Shown: positions 1 to 5,243 of the stretch, in pieces
Layout: each line of letters starts with the position of its first letter
Position numbering within the stretch: position 1 is the stretch's first letter
DNA from: an uncultured Eubacteriales bacterium
GTDB lineage: Bacteria > Bacillota > Clostridia > Lachnospirales > CAG-274
Reading direction: 5' to 3'
Length of the DNA: 5,243 nucleotides
Assembly (NCBI GenBank): GCA_902495025.1
Contig: CABUWB010000158.1
Span: 1 to 5,243 of the forward strand
Position numbers and translations under genes: made by a program
The notes under the pieces: generated by a model
What the model was told of the DNA's origin: nothing
What the model saw: only the letters and a program-made list of their open reading frames with translations
The model's database searches: none

Positions 1-40
1 ATACGTAAAAAAATATAAAAGTTTTATTTACCGTCGGTTA

Positions 41-69
41 TTGTTAAATATATTTTTTTGTGGTATACT
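41..69 (+). promoter_or_regulatory. Probable SigA-type promoter with extended -10, driving the folate operon
   Basis: The sequence shows TTGTTA at 41-46 (4 of 6 matches to TTGACA), a spacer of exactly 17 bases, and TATACT at 64-69 (5 of 6 matches to TATAAT). TGG at 61-63 directly precedes the -10 box and makes it an extended -10. Positions 7-30 upstream are almost pure A/T and could act as an UP element. Transcription would start near 75-77, leaving a leader of only about 25 bases before folC, too short for a riboswitch. The promoter call is inferred from sequence alone. Confidence 0.72.
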
Positions 70-87
70 TTAAAAATGATAAAATGT

Positions 88-93
88 AAAGGA
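88..93 (+). promoter_or_regulatory. Ribosome binding site of folC
   Basis: AAAGGA lies 8 bases before the ATG at 102 and supports that start. No other start codon in this frame has a comparable site nearby. Confidence 0.7.
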
Positions 94-101
94 CTTGTAC
101 A

Positions 102-1361
102 ATGAATTATACCGAGGCTAAAAATTATATAGACGACTGCTATAAAAAGGGCAGTGTGTACGGGCTTGACAGCATACGTGCGCTGATGTCCGAGCTTGGC
201 TCTCCCCAGAATGGGCAGAGGATTATACATATAGCAGGTACAAACGGCAAAGGCTCTGTCGGCACATTTATTGCAAGTGTGCTTCAAAAGGCTGGCTATA
301 AGGTCGGTCGCTTTGTATCGCCCACAATTTACTGCTACGAGGAGCGTTTTCAGATAAACGGCAGTTATATAAATAAAGATGACTTTGCACAGGTTATGAC
401 GCTTGTAAAGGCTGCTGCGGATAAAATCAACTTTGACCCTACAGGCTTTGAGCTTGAAACTGCCGCCGCTTTGTGTTATTTTAAAATGGAAAAGTGCGGT
501 GTGTCAATAATTGAATGTGGACTTGGCGGAAAAAATGACGCCACCAATGTTATTGACAATAATATGCTGACAGTTTTAACATCTATAAGTCTTGACCATA
601 CGGCACTTTTAGGCAGTACAACAGCAGAAATAGCCGAGGAAAAGTGCGGTATAATCAAAAATGGTACGGTTGTTGTTTCGGCATATCAGGATAGTGCTGC
701 AAAAGAGGTAATAGAAAATTGCTGCAAGAAAAATAATGTACCATATCATTTTATAAATAATGCCGATATACTTAATAAAAATTATTCGGAACCTTACCAG
801 TGCTTTGATTTTGAAAAATATAAAGCGGTTAAAACCGCTATGCTTGGTGATTATCAGTTTGAAAATGCGGCACTTGCTTTAAAGTGTATTAATGTGCTTA
901 AGGAAAAGGGCTTTGATATAACCGATGAGAGTGTTTATTCGGGCATGAGGAAGGCACATTGGGGAGGACGCTTTGAGGTAATAAGCAGTGACCCTGTATT
1001 TATACTTGACGGCGCACATAATCCCGATGCGGCACAGCGGCTTAAACACAGCCTTGACTTATATTTTGGCGGCTGCAAATTTAACTTTATCACAGGCATT
1101 TTTGCCGATAAGGACTATGACGAAATACTTAAAATAACAGCACCGCTTGCGGATAAGATTTTTGTAATTAAGGCACCGTCGCCAAGGGGACTTGATACGT
1201 CAGCTCTTGCAGCGGCAGCTTTAAAATATAACAGCAGTGTGGTACAAAGCAGCTTAAAGGAGGCTGTTGCCTGCTGTAAGGAGCAGAAGGACCATGTAAC
1301 GGTTGCCTTTGGCTCTTTGAGCTTTATGGGAGAAATTACGGGATATATAAAGGAGCAATAA
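102..1361 (+). CDS. folC: Bifunctional dihydrofolate synthase / folylpolyglutamate synthase (FolC)
   Basis: This cytoplasmic Mur-ligase-family enzyme uses ATP to attach glutamate to dihydropteroate and/or extend the polyglutamate tail of folates. The 419 residues match the usual FolC length of about 420-430. Visible landmarks are the P-loop GTNGKGS (46-52), an SP-x(9)-ER-x2-ING block (73-87), ECGLGGKNDATNV (138-150), SLDH (163-166), and EKCGIIK (180-186), whose K181 matches the lysine that is carbamylated in the family. LGDYQFENAALAL (248-260) and the C-terminal domain motif LDGAHNP (302-308) follow. The residues after SP are TIYCYE rather than the common HLVSF type, a variant I associate with Clostridia. 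There are 13 cysteines. It is the first gene of the operon and ends one base before folE. Whether it has both synthase activities cannot be read from the sequence; it is the only folC in the window, and an organism making folate de novo needs both. Confidence 0.96.
   Translation: MNYTEAKNYIDDCYKKGSVYGLDSIRALMSELGSPQNGQRIIHIAGTNGKGSVGTFIASVLQKAGYKVGRFVSPTIYCYEERFQINGSYINKDDFAQVMTLVKAAADKINFDPTGFELETAAALCYFKMEKCGVSIIECGLGGKNDATNVIDNNMLTVLTSISLDHTALLGSTTAEIAEEKCGIIKNGTVVVSAYQDSAAKEVIENCCKKNNVPYHFINNADILNKNYSEPYQCFDFEKYKAVKTAMLGDYQFENAALALKCINVLKEKGFDITDESVYSGMRKAHWGGRFEVISSDPVFILDGAHNPDAAQRLKHSLDLYFGGCKFNFITGIFADKDYDEILKITAPLADKIFVIKAPSPRGLDTSALAAAALKYNSSVVQSSLKEAVACCKEQKDHVTVAFGSLSFMGEITGYIKEQ
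1349..1355 (+). promoter_or_regulatory. Ribosome binding site of folE, inside the end of folC
   Basis: AAAGGAG sits 7 bases before the ATG at 1363 and lies within the last codons of folC. It favours 1363 over the in-frame ATG at 1381. It is the strongest Shine-Dalgarno match in the operon, consistent with high FolE demand, though that is an inference. Confidence 0.75.
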
Positions 1362-1362
1362 T

Positions 1363-1914
1363 ATGGATAAGGAAAAAATAATGCAGGGAGTCAGGCTCAT
1401 ACTTGAGGGTGTGGGCGAGGACGTTACACGTGAGGGTCTTGCTGAAACCCCTGAAAGGGTTGCACGTATGTATGAGGAAATATTTGCAGGTCTTACACAG
1501 GATGCGGCGGAGCATTTAAGCAAAACATTTTCTGTTGAGGGCAGCAATATGGTGCTTGAAAAGGATATACATTTTTACTCAACCTGTGAGCATCACCTTA
1601 TGCCGTTTTTTGGCTATGCGCATATTGCATATATACCAAATGGCAGTGTTGTTGGCATAAGCAAGCTGGCACGCACCGTTGAGGTGTTTGCAAAACGTCC
1701 GCAAATTCAGGAAAAAATGACGGCGCAGATTGCCGATGCTATTATGGAAAACCTTAATACAAAGGGTGTTATGGTTGCTATAGAGGCAGAGCATACCTGC
1801 ATGACAATGCGTGGTGTTAAAAAACCCGGTACAAAAACCTTCAGCTATGTAACAAGAGGTGTTTTTGACGAGGACAGCGAGCTAAGACAGACCTTTTTTA
1901 ACATGATAAAATGA
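1363..1914 (+). CDS. folE: GTP cyclohydrolase I, type IA (FolE)
   Basis: The enzyme hydrolyses GTP to 7,8-dihydroneopterin triphosphate and formate, the first step of the pterin branch of folate synthesis and also of the queuosine (7-deazaguanine) pathway. Its 183 residues fit the short bacterial type I form. ETPERVARMY (28-37) is the N-terminal helix motif. The zinc ligands are C75, H78 and C146, by comparison with C110, H113 and C181 of the E. coli enzyme; H77 in CEHH (75-78) is the catalytic histidine and H144 matches the substrate-contacting histidine. VGISKLAR (97-104), RPQIQE (112-117) and MRGVKKPGTKT (149-159) are also intact. Members of the family form toroidal decamers in the cytoplasm. 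The stop codon overlaps the next start in ATGA (1911-1914). Complete, with no missing key residue; the retained zinc cysteines argue against the zinc-independent type IB enzyme. Confidence 0.98.
   Translation: MDKEKIMQGVRLILEGVGEDVTREGLAETPERVARMYEEIFAGLTQDAAEHLSKTFSVEGSNMVLEKDIHFYSTCEHHLMPFFGYAHIAYIPNGSVVGISKLARTVEVFAKRPQIQEKMTAQIADAIMENLNTKGVMVAIEAEHTCMTMRGVKKPGTKTFSYVTRGVFDEDSELRQTFFNMIK
1911..1914 (+). promoter_or_regulatory. ATGA stop/start overlap coupling folE to the HD gene
   Basis: The start ATG of the HD-domain gene and the TGA stop of folE share four bases. The 20 bases upstream are A/T-rich with no Shine-Dalgarno match, so the downstream gene probably depends on ribosomes that terminate on folE and re-initiate. 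An in-frame TAA at 1899-1901 followed by CAT, GAT and AAA rules out an earlier ordinary start. Confidence 0.7.
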
Positions 1915-2384
1915 GATTTAATGAAATTTTACACAATGATATTTTTATAAAAAAGCTTGCCGAAATTACGCAGCTTGAAAGGGAGCGTAAATTCTGCCGT
2001 CATGGCATTGAGCATTTGTTTGATGTGGCAAGGTGCGCCTGTATAATAAGCCTTGAAAATAAGCTTGGTATTGACAGGGATGTTATTTATGCCGCAGCTC
2101 TTCTGCATGATATAGGCAGGGGTGAGGAGTATAAAAACGGTACGCCGCACCATATTGCAGGCGGTGCTGTTGCGGAAAAAATACTTGACCACACCTCTTA
2201 TAATAATGAAGAAAAAGAGGAAATTTTAAAGGCGGTAACCGCTCACCGCACCAAAAGTGATGTATATGATTTGGCAGGCATAATCTATATGGCAGACAAG
2301 CTGACACGCACCTGCTTTTGCTGTGTGGCACAGGACGAGTGCAACTGGTCAGATGAAAAGAAAAATTTTGATATGAGGTACTGA
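1911..2384 (+). CDS. HD-domain metal-dependent phosphohydrolase of the folate operon
   Basis: This 157-residue protein has the HD-superfamily pattern: H31 and H35 in HGIEH, the defining pair H66-D67 in ALLHDIGRG (63-71), H80-H81 in the segment between, H112 in TAHR, and D129 in MADK. It is small, soluble and has no signal peptide or membrane segment. HD proteins are metal-dependent phosphohydrolases, so a phosphorylated small molecule or nucleotide is the likely substrate. The gene sits between folE and folP and is translationally coupled to folE. This position, and the absence of a Nudix FolQ here, suggest that it removes phosphate from dihydroneopterin triphosphate or monophosphate; that is inference. 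The C-terminal tail is unusual, with C135, C137, C138 and C144 followed by NWSDEKKN, giving a possible C-x2-C-x5-C metal site. A nucleotide-salvage or housekeeping role is the main alternative. I recognise the domain but no characterised orthologue, so no symbol is given. Confidence 0.88.
   Translation: MRFNEILHNDIFIKKLAEITQLERERKFCRHGIEHLFDVARCACIISLENKLGIDRDVIYAAALLHDIGRGEEYKNGTPHHIAGGAVAEKILDHTSYNNEEKEEILKAVTAHRTKSDVYDLAGIIYMADKLTRTCFCCVAQDECNWSDEKKNFDMRY
2375..2378 (+). promoter_or_regulatory. Ribosome binding site of folP
   Basis: GAGG lies 7 bases before the ATG at 2386, within the last codons of the HD gene. It supports 2386 rather than the later in-frame ATG at codon 15, which falls inside the conserved first DHPS motif. 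Confidence 0.6.
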
Positions 2385-2385
2385 A

Positions 2386-3189
2386 ATGATAATAGGCAAC
2401 AGGGAATTTAAGGACAGAACATATATTATGGGTATACTCAACGTAACGCCCGACTCCTTCTCCGACGGCGGCAGGTTTGACAGCCTTGACAAGGCTTTAA
2501 AGCATACCGAGCAGATGATAGCAGAGGGTGCCGATTTAATTGACGTAGGCGGTGAGTCCACACGTCCGGGGCATATACAGATAACCGAGCAGGAGGAAAT
2601 TGAAAGGGTTGTGCCCGTTATTGAAAAAATAAAGGCGGAGTTTGATATACCAGTTTCAATAGATACCTATAAAAGTGCCGTTGCAATTGAGGCAGTTAAG
2701 GCAGGTGCAGACCTCTTAAACGATATATGGGGCTTTAAGTATGATAAAAAAATGGCTGAAATAGCCGCAGAGTATAAGCTGCCCTGCTGCCTTATGCACA
2801 ACAAGCAAGAGGCGGTTTACAACAATTTTATTGAGGACGTGCTTTCTGATTTGCGTGAGTGTGTGGATATTGCAAAGGCGGCAGGTGTTGCCGATGATAA
2901 AATTATGCTTGACCCCGGTGTGGGCTTTGGCAAAACCTACGAAAATAATCTTGAAATTACAAATAAGTGTGAAATGCTGCATATCCTTGGCTATCCCGTA
3001 CTGCTTGCCACATCAAGAAAGTCCATGATAGGCAATACGCTTAATCTTCCTCCCGATGAGAGGGTTGAGGGTACGCTTGCGACAACAGTGCTTGCGGTTT
3101 TAAAGGACTGCCTTTTTGTAAGGGTGCACGACATTAAGGAAAACAAGCGTATTATAACTATGACGGAAAGAATAATCGGCAGGTGTTAA
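2386..3189 (+). CDS. folP: Dihydropteroate synthase (FolP)
   Basis: The enzyme condenses 6-hydroxymethyl-7,8-dihydropterin pyrophosphate with p-aminobenzoate to give dihydropteroate, and is the target of sulfonamides. The 267 residues fit a standard single-domain TIM barrel. Motifs in order are MGILNVTPDSFSDGG (15-29, first strand and mobile loop 1), DVGGESTRPG (53-62, loop 2), SIDTYK (91-96, with the pterin-binding D93), LNDIWG (111-116, N112), LMHN (136-139), LDPGVGFGKT (175-184, D176), ATSRKSMIG (208-216, K212) and VRVHDIKEN (245-253). All the expected substrate-contact positions are present. No loop insertion of the kind linked to sulfonamide resistance is apparent, but resistance cannot be judged from this reading. 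The start is one base after the HD-gene stop, and the stop is one base before the folB-folK fusion. Confidence 0.98.
   Translation: MIIGNREFKDRTYIMGILNVTPDSFSDGGRFDSLDKALKHTEQMIAEGADLIDVGGESTRPGHIQITEQEEIERVVPVIEKIKAEFDIPVSIDTYKSAVAIEAVKAGADLLNDIWGFKYDKKMAEIAAEYKLPCCLMHNKQEAVYNNFIEDVLSDLRECVDIAKAAGVADDKIMLDPGVGFGKTYENNLEITNKCEMLHILGYPVLLATSRKSMIGNTLNLPPDERVEGTLATTVLAVLKDCLFVRVHDIKENKRIITMTERIIGRC
3181..3185 (+). promoter_or_regulatory. Weak ribosome binding site of the folB-folK gene
   Basis: AGGTG, within GGCAGGTG, is a partial match to the AGGAGGTG consensus. It ends about 5 bases before the ATG at 3191 and overlaps the last folP codons. Its weakness suggests some translational coupling to folP. 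Confidence 0.45.
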
Positions 3190-3190
3190 T

Positions 3191-4009
3191 ATGGACGTAA
3201 TCAATATAAAGCAGCTTGAGGTTTTTGCAAACCATGGCGTTTTAAAGGAAGAAAATGTACTAGGTCAGAAATTTCTTGTAAGTGCCTCGCTTTATGTGGA
3301 TACACGAGAGGCGGGAAAGAATGACGATTTGGATAAATCTGTAAACTATGCCCTTGTATGCAATGAAATACGTGATTTTATGCAGGCAAATACCTTTCAG
3401 CTTATAGAAACCGCTGCCGAAAGGCTTACGGAACGGCTGCTTGTTAAGTTTGACAAAATCAATAAAATCAGGCTTGAAATTAAAAAGCCATGGGCGCCGA
3501 TAATGCAGAGCGTTGACTATGTAAGCGTTGAAATTGAGCGTGGGTGGAAAAAGGCTTATCTTTCACTTGGCTCAAATATAGGCGACAGTGAGGGCTATCT
3601 GAACGGTGCAATAAAGACAATAGCAGATAATGAGCTGTGCAGGGTAACTAAAATATCGCCCTTTTACGTAACAGAGCCTTACGGTGAGGTTGAGCAGGAC
3701 GATTTTTTGAACTGCTGTATTGAAATTGAAACCCTGCTTACACCTTATGAGCTTTTGGATTTTATAAACAAAATTGAGGCGGATAACGGCAGGGAGCGTG
3801 TAATACACTGGGGGCCACGTACACTGGATATTGATATTGTGCTTTATGAGGGCTGTGTTACAGCTGATGAGCAGCTTACAATACCACATATTGAAATGGA
3901 GAAAAGGGAGTTTGTGCTAAGACCTCTTAACGATATTGCTCCATATACAATGCACCCCGTACTTAACAAAAGCGTAAAACAGCTTTTTGAAGAAATAACA
4001 GAGGTATAA
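3191..4009 (+). CDS. folBK: Fused dihydroneopterin aldolase / HPPK (FolB-FolK)
   Basis: One 272-residue polypeptide carries two consecutive folate enzymes. Residues 1-118 are dihydroneopterin aldolase, which cleaves dihydroneopterin to 6-hydroxymethyl-dihydropterin and glycolaldehyde: FANHGVLKEEN (12-22, conserved E21), VNYALV (51-56, Y53), IETAAERL (72-79, E73) and K99 in KKPWAP (98-103). Residues 120-272 are 6-hydroxymethyl-dihydropterin pyrophosphokinase, which transfers pyrophosphate from ATP: LSLGSNIGD (124-132), EPYGEVEQDDFLN (162-174), WGPRTLDIDIVLY (207-219, with the magnesium-binding D213 and D215) and IPHIEMEKREFVLRPL (231-246). The position before WGPR is H206, where E. coli has arginine; this is a common variation. 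There is essentially no linker between the domains. Such fusions are known in Firmicutes. The symbol denotes the fusion and is not a standard gene name. The two activities act in succession, with FolP next. Confidence 0.96.
   Translation: MDVINIKQLEVFANHGVLKEENVLGQKFLVSASLYVDTREAGKNDDLDKSVNYALVCNEIRDFMQANTFQLIETAAERLTERLLVKFDKINKIRLEIKKPWAPIMQSVDYVSVEIERGWKKAYLSLGSNIGDSEGYLNGAIKTIADNELCRVTKISPFYVTEPYGEVEQDDFLNCCIEIETLLTPYELLDFINKIEADNGRERVIHWGPRTLDIDIVLYEGCVTADEQLTIPHIEMEKREFVLRPLNDIAPYTMHPVLNKSVKQLFEEITEV
4001..4004 (+). promoter_or_regulatory. Ribosome binding site of tgt
   Basis: GAGG lies 7 bases before the ATG at 4012, the same spacing as for folE and folP. It overlaps the last codons of the folB-folK gene. 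Confidence 0.6.
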
Positions 4010-4011
4010 AT

Positions 4012-5154
4012 ATGTATGAAGTTTTAAAGACAGAGGGACGTGCAAAAAGAGCACGCCTTACTACCGTACATGGTGTTATAGAAACACCTGTTTTTATGAA
4101 TGTTGGTACTGCGGCGGCAATCAAGGGCGCAGTTGATACCGTTGACCTTAATAATTTAAAGTGTCAGGTTGAGCTGTCAAACACCTATCATCTGCATTTA
4201 AGACCAGGCGACGAGGTTGTGAAAAAGCTCGGCGGTCTGCATAAATTTATGGTTTGGGACAAGCCTATTCTGACCGATTCAGGCGGCTTTCAGGTGTTCT
4301 CACTTACAACGCTGCGAAAAATCAAGGAGGAGGGTGTATACTTTAACTCCCACATTGACGGACGCAAAATATTTATGGGTCCCGAGGAGAGTATGCGTAT
4401 ACAGTCAAACCTTGCCTCCACAATAGCTATGGCTTTTGATGAGTGTCCGCCCTCAAAGGCTGACAGAAACTATATTGAAAACTCGGTAGCCCGCACAACA
4501 AGGTGGCTAAACCGCTGTATAGCCGAAATGAACAGGCTTAACTCGCTTGATGATACCATAAACAAAAATCAGCTTTTGTTTGGCATAAATCAGGGCGGTA
4601 CTCTTAATGATATAAGAATTGAGCACGCAAAGACAATAGCTGAGCTTGATATGGCTGGCTATGCAATAGGCGGTCTTGCCGTAGGCGAGAGTCATGCCGA
4701 AATGTATGACGTGCTTGAAAATGTTGTGCCTTATCTTCCGCAGAATAAGCCTACCTATTTAATGGGTGTGGGTACTCCTGCAAACATACTGGAGGCTGTT
4801 GACAGGGGTGTTGACTTTTTTGATTGTGTACTGCCTGCCCGTAACGGCAGACACGCACACGTTTACACCAACAGGGGCAAAATGAATTTGCTTAACGCAC
4901 AGTATGAGCTTGACGACAGACCAATTTCTGAGGAGTGCCACTGCCCGACCTGCCAGAGGTATTCAAGGGCATATTTAAGACACCTTTTCAAGGCAAAGGA
5001 AATGCTTGCAATGCGCCTTTGTGTAATGCACAACCTCTATTTCTTCAATAATATGATGGAGGAAATAAGGCTTGCACTTGACGAGGGTCGTTTTGCACAG
5101 TATAAGGCAATGAGGCTTGAGGGCTTTAAAGAGCTGGACGAAAAGAGAAAGTAG
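4012..5154 (+). CDS. tgt: Queuine/preQ1 tRNA-ribosyltransferase (Tgt)
   Basis: This cytoplasmic enzyme swaps guanine 34 in the anticodon of GUN tRNAs (His, Asn, Asp, Tyr) for a 7-deazaguanine base. The 380 residues match bacterial family members. Motifs are TPVFMNVGT (25-33), NTYHLHLRPG (57-66), ILTDSGGFQVFSL (86-98, D89 the proton donor/acceptor), AFDECPP (141-147, D143 and C145), GINQGG (191-196, Q194), YAIGGLAVGES (217-227), and FDCVLPARNGRH (270-281), where D271 is the nucleophile. The zinc site is C309, C311, C314 and H340. From Q194 onward, numbering runs 9 below the Zymomonas mobilis enzyme. V224 matches V233, typical of the bacterial preQ1-using type rather than the glycine of eukaryotic queuine enzymes. 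Some blocks differ from textbook sequences, for example VYTNRGKMNLLNAQY (284-298). It starts 2 bases after the folB-folK stop. Some clostridial homologues use salvaged queuine, so the free base used is not certain. Confidence 0.97.
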   Translation: MYEVLKTEGRAKRARLTTVHGVIETPVFMNVGTAAAIKGAVDTVDLNNLKCQVELSNTYHLHLRPGDEVVKKLGGLHKFMVWDKPILTDSGGFQVFSLTTLRKIKEEGVYFNSHIDGRKIFMGPEESMRIQSNLASTIAMAFDECPPSKADRNYIENSVARTTRWLNRCIAEMNRLNSLDDTINKNQLLFGINQGGTLNDIRIEHAKTIAELDMAGYAIGGLAVGESHAEMYDVLENVVPYLPQNKPTYLMGVGTPANILEAVDRGVDFFDCVLPARNGRHAHVYTNRGKMNLLNAQYELDDRPISEECHCPTCQRYSRAYLRHLFKAKEMLAMRLCVMHNLYFFNNMMEEIRLALDEGRFAQYKAMRLEGFKELDEKRK

Positions 5155-5178
5155 CTTGATGTAAAAGGAAAGTAATTG

Positions 5179-5207
5179 TTTACTTATGTTAAATAAAGTG
5201 GTAAAAT
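5179..5207 (+). promoter_or_regulatory. Probable extended -10 promoter for the gene downstream of the window
   Basis: TTTACT at 5179-5184 matches TTGACA at 4 of 6 positions. After a 17-base spacer, TAAAAT at 5202-5207 matches TATAAT at 5 of 6, and TGG at 5199-5201 makes it an extended -10. The architecture is the same as that of the promoter before folC. A start near 5213-5215 would leave a short leader before the downstream gene. Confidence 0.6.
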
Positions 5208-5232
5208 AAAAATATACGTTAAAATAAAAAAC

Positions 5233-5236
5233 GGAG
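5233..5236 (+). promoter_or_regulatory. Probable ribosome binding site of the next gene
   Basis: GGAG lies 7 bases from the window end. The spacing of 7 seen for folE, folP and tgt would put the start codon at about 5244, just outside the window. AGGA at 5238-5241 is an alternative core. In many bacteria tgt is followed by yajC, but nothing here identifies the gene. Confidence 0.45.
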
Positions 5237-5243
5237 CAGGAAA

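Larger units (their letters stand above)
5155..5243. other. Intergenic region after tgt, without a visible terminator
   Basis: These 89 A/T-rich bases have no gene. I find no GC-rich hairpin followed by a T tract on the + strand, so transcription from the operon may continue into the next gene. The region holds a second promoter and a ribosome binding site, annotated separately. Confidence 0.6.

Noticed and set aside
15..27. Palindrome ATAAAA-G-TTTTAT before the operon promoter
   Set aside because: It is pure A/T with a one-base centre, expected by chance in such a region, and too weak to be a terminator.
1..101. Tetrahydrofolate riboswitch or other leader RNA ahead of folC
   Set aside because: The predicted leader is only about 25 bases and lacks the conserved pairing and GC-rich elements of the THF riboswitch; even the full 101 bases are almost all A/T.
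1446..1461. AACCC-CTGAAA-GGGTT inverted repeat in early folE as a possible attenuator
   Set aside because: Only five base pairs, with no T tract, inside the conserved ETPERV codons; best explained by coding.
1254..1547. Open frame on the minus strand across the folC/folE junction, and similar minus-strand frames elsewhere
   Set aside because: They lie opposite well-conserved genes, have no ribosome binding site or recognisable domain, and are side effects of the + strand codon pattern.
2831..3028. Second + strand open frame inside folP
   Set aside because: It is fully contained in a conserved region of folP in another frame, and its translation resembles no protein I recognise.
5186..5209. 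Seven-codon open frame (ATG at 5186, TAA at 5207) after tgt
   Set aside because: It overlaps the predicted promoter, and the nearest AGGA-like site at 5166-5169 is 16 bases upstream, too far to serve it.
1..5243. Mobile elements, CRISPR arrays, tRNA or rRNA genes, phage or defence genes
   Set aside because: No direct-repeat arrays, transposase motifs or structural RNA signatures were seen; nearly every base belongs to the folate operon and tgt.

Overview
The window is a compact, single-strand (+) folate-biosynthesis operon ending in a tRNA-modification gene. The order is folC, folE, an HD-domain phosphohydrolase gene, folP, a folB-folK fusion, then tgt. Moderately AT-rich DNA, cysteine-rich proteins, strong AGGAG-type ribosome binding sites, the folB-folK fusion and the FolC motif variants together suggest an anaerobic member of the Clostridia (Firmicutes/Bacillota), possibly a gut Lachnospiraceae-like or Oscillospiraceae-like lineage. 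The genus cannot be determined from this sequence.

Layout: positions 1-101 hold an AT-rich leader with a convincing sigma-70/SigA-type promoter (-35 at 41-46, 17-bp spacer, extended -10 at 61-69) and the folC ribosome binding site. Six genes then fill 102-5154 almost without gaps: neighbours are separated by 1, -4, 1, 1 and 2 bases. No internal terminator is apparent. Positions 5155-5243 carry no gene, but hold a second extended -10 promoter and a ribosome binding site whose start codon would lie just past the window edge.

How the genes work together: FolE converts GTP to 7,8-dihydroneopterin triphosphate. The triphosphate must be removed to give dihydroneopterin; the usual Nudix enzyme (FolQ/NudB) is absent here, and the HD-domain protein directly after FolE is the natural candidate for some or all of this step. 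The FolB half of the fusion cleaves dihydroneopterin to 6-hydroxymethyl-dihydropterin and the FolK half pyrophosphorylates it. FolP joins it to p-aminobenzoate, and FolC adds glutamate. Dihydrofolate reductase and the pABA genes are not in the window. Tgt inserts a 7-deazaguanine base into tRNA. Its link to folate is that dihydroneopterin triphosphate, the FolE product, is also the precursor of queuosine.

Five of the six genes are ordinary members of well-known families with their key residues intact. The most interesting item is the HD-domain protein, with its cysteine cluster and its translationally coupled position directly after folE.
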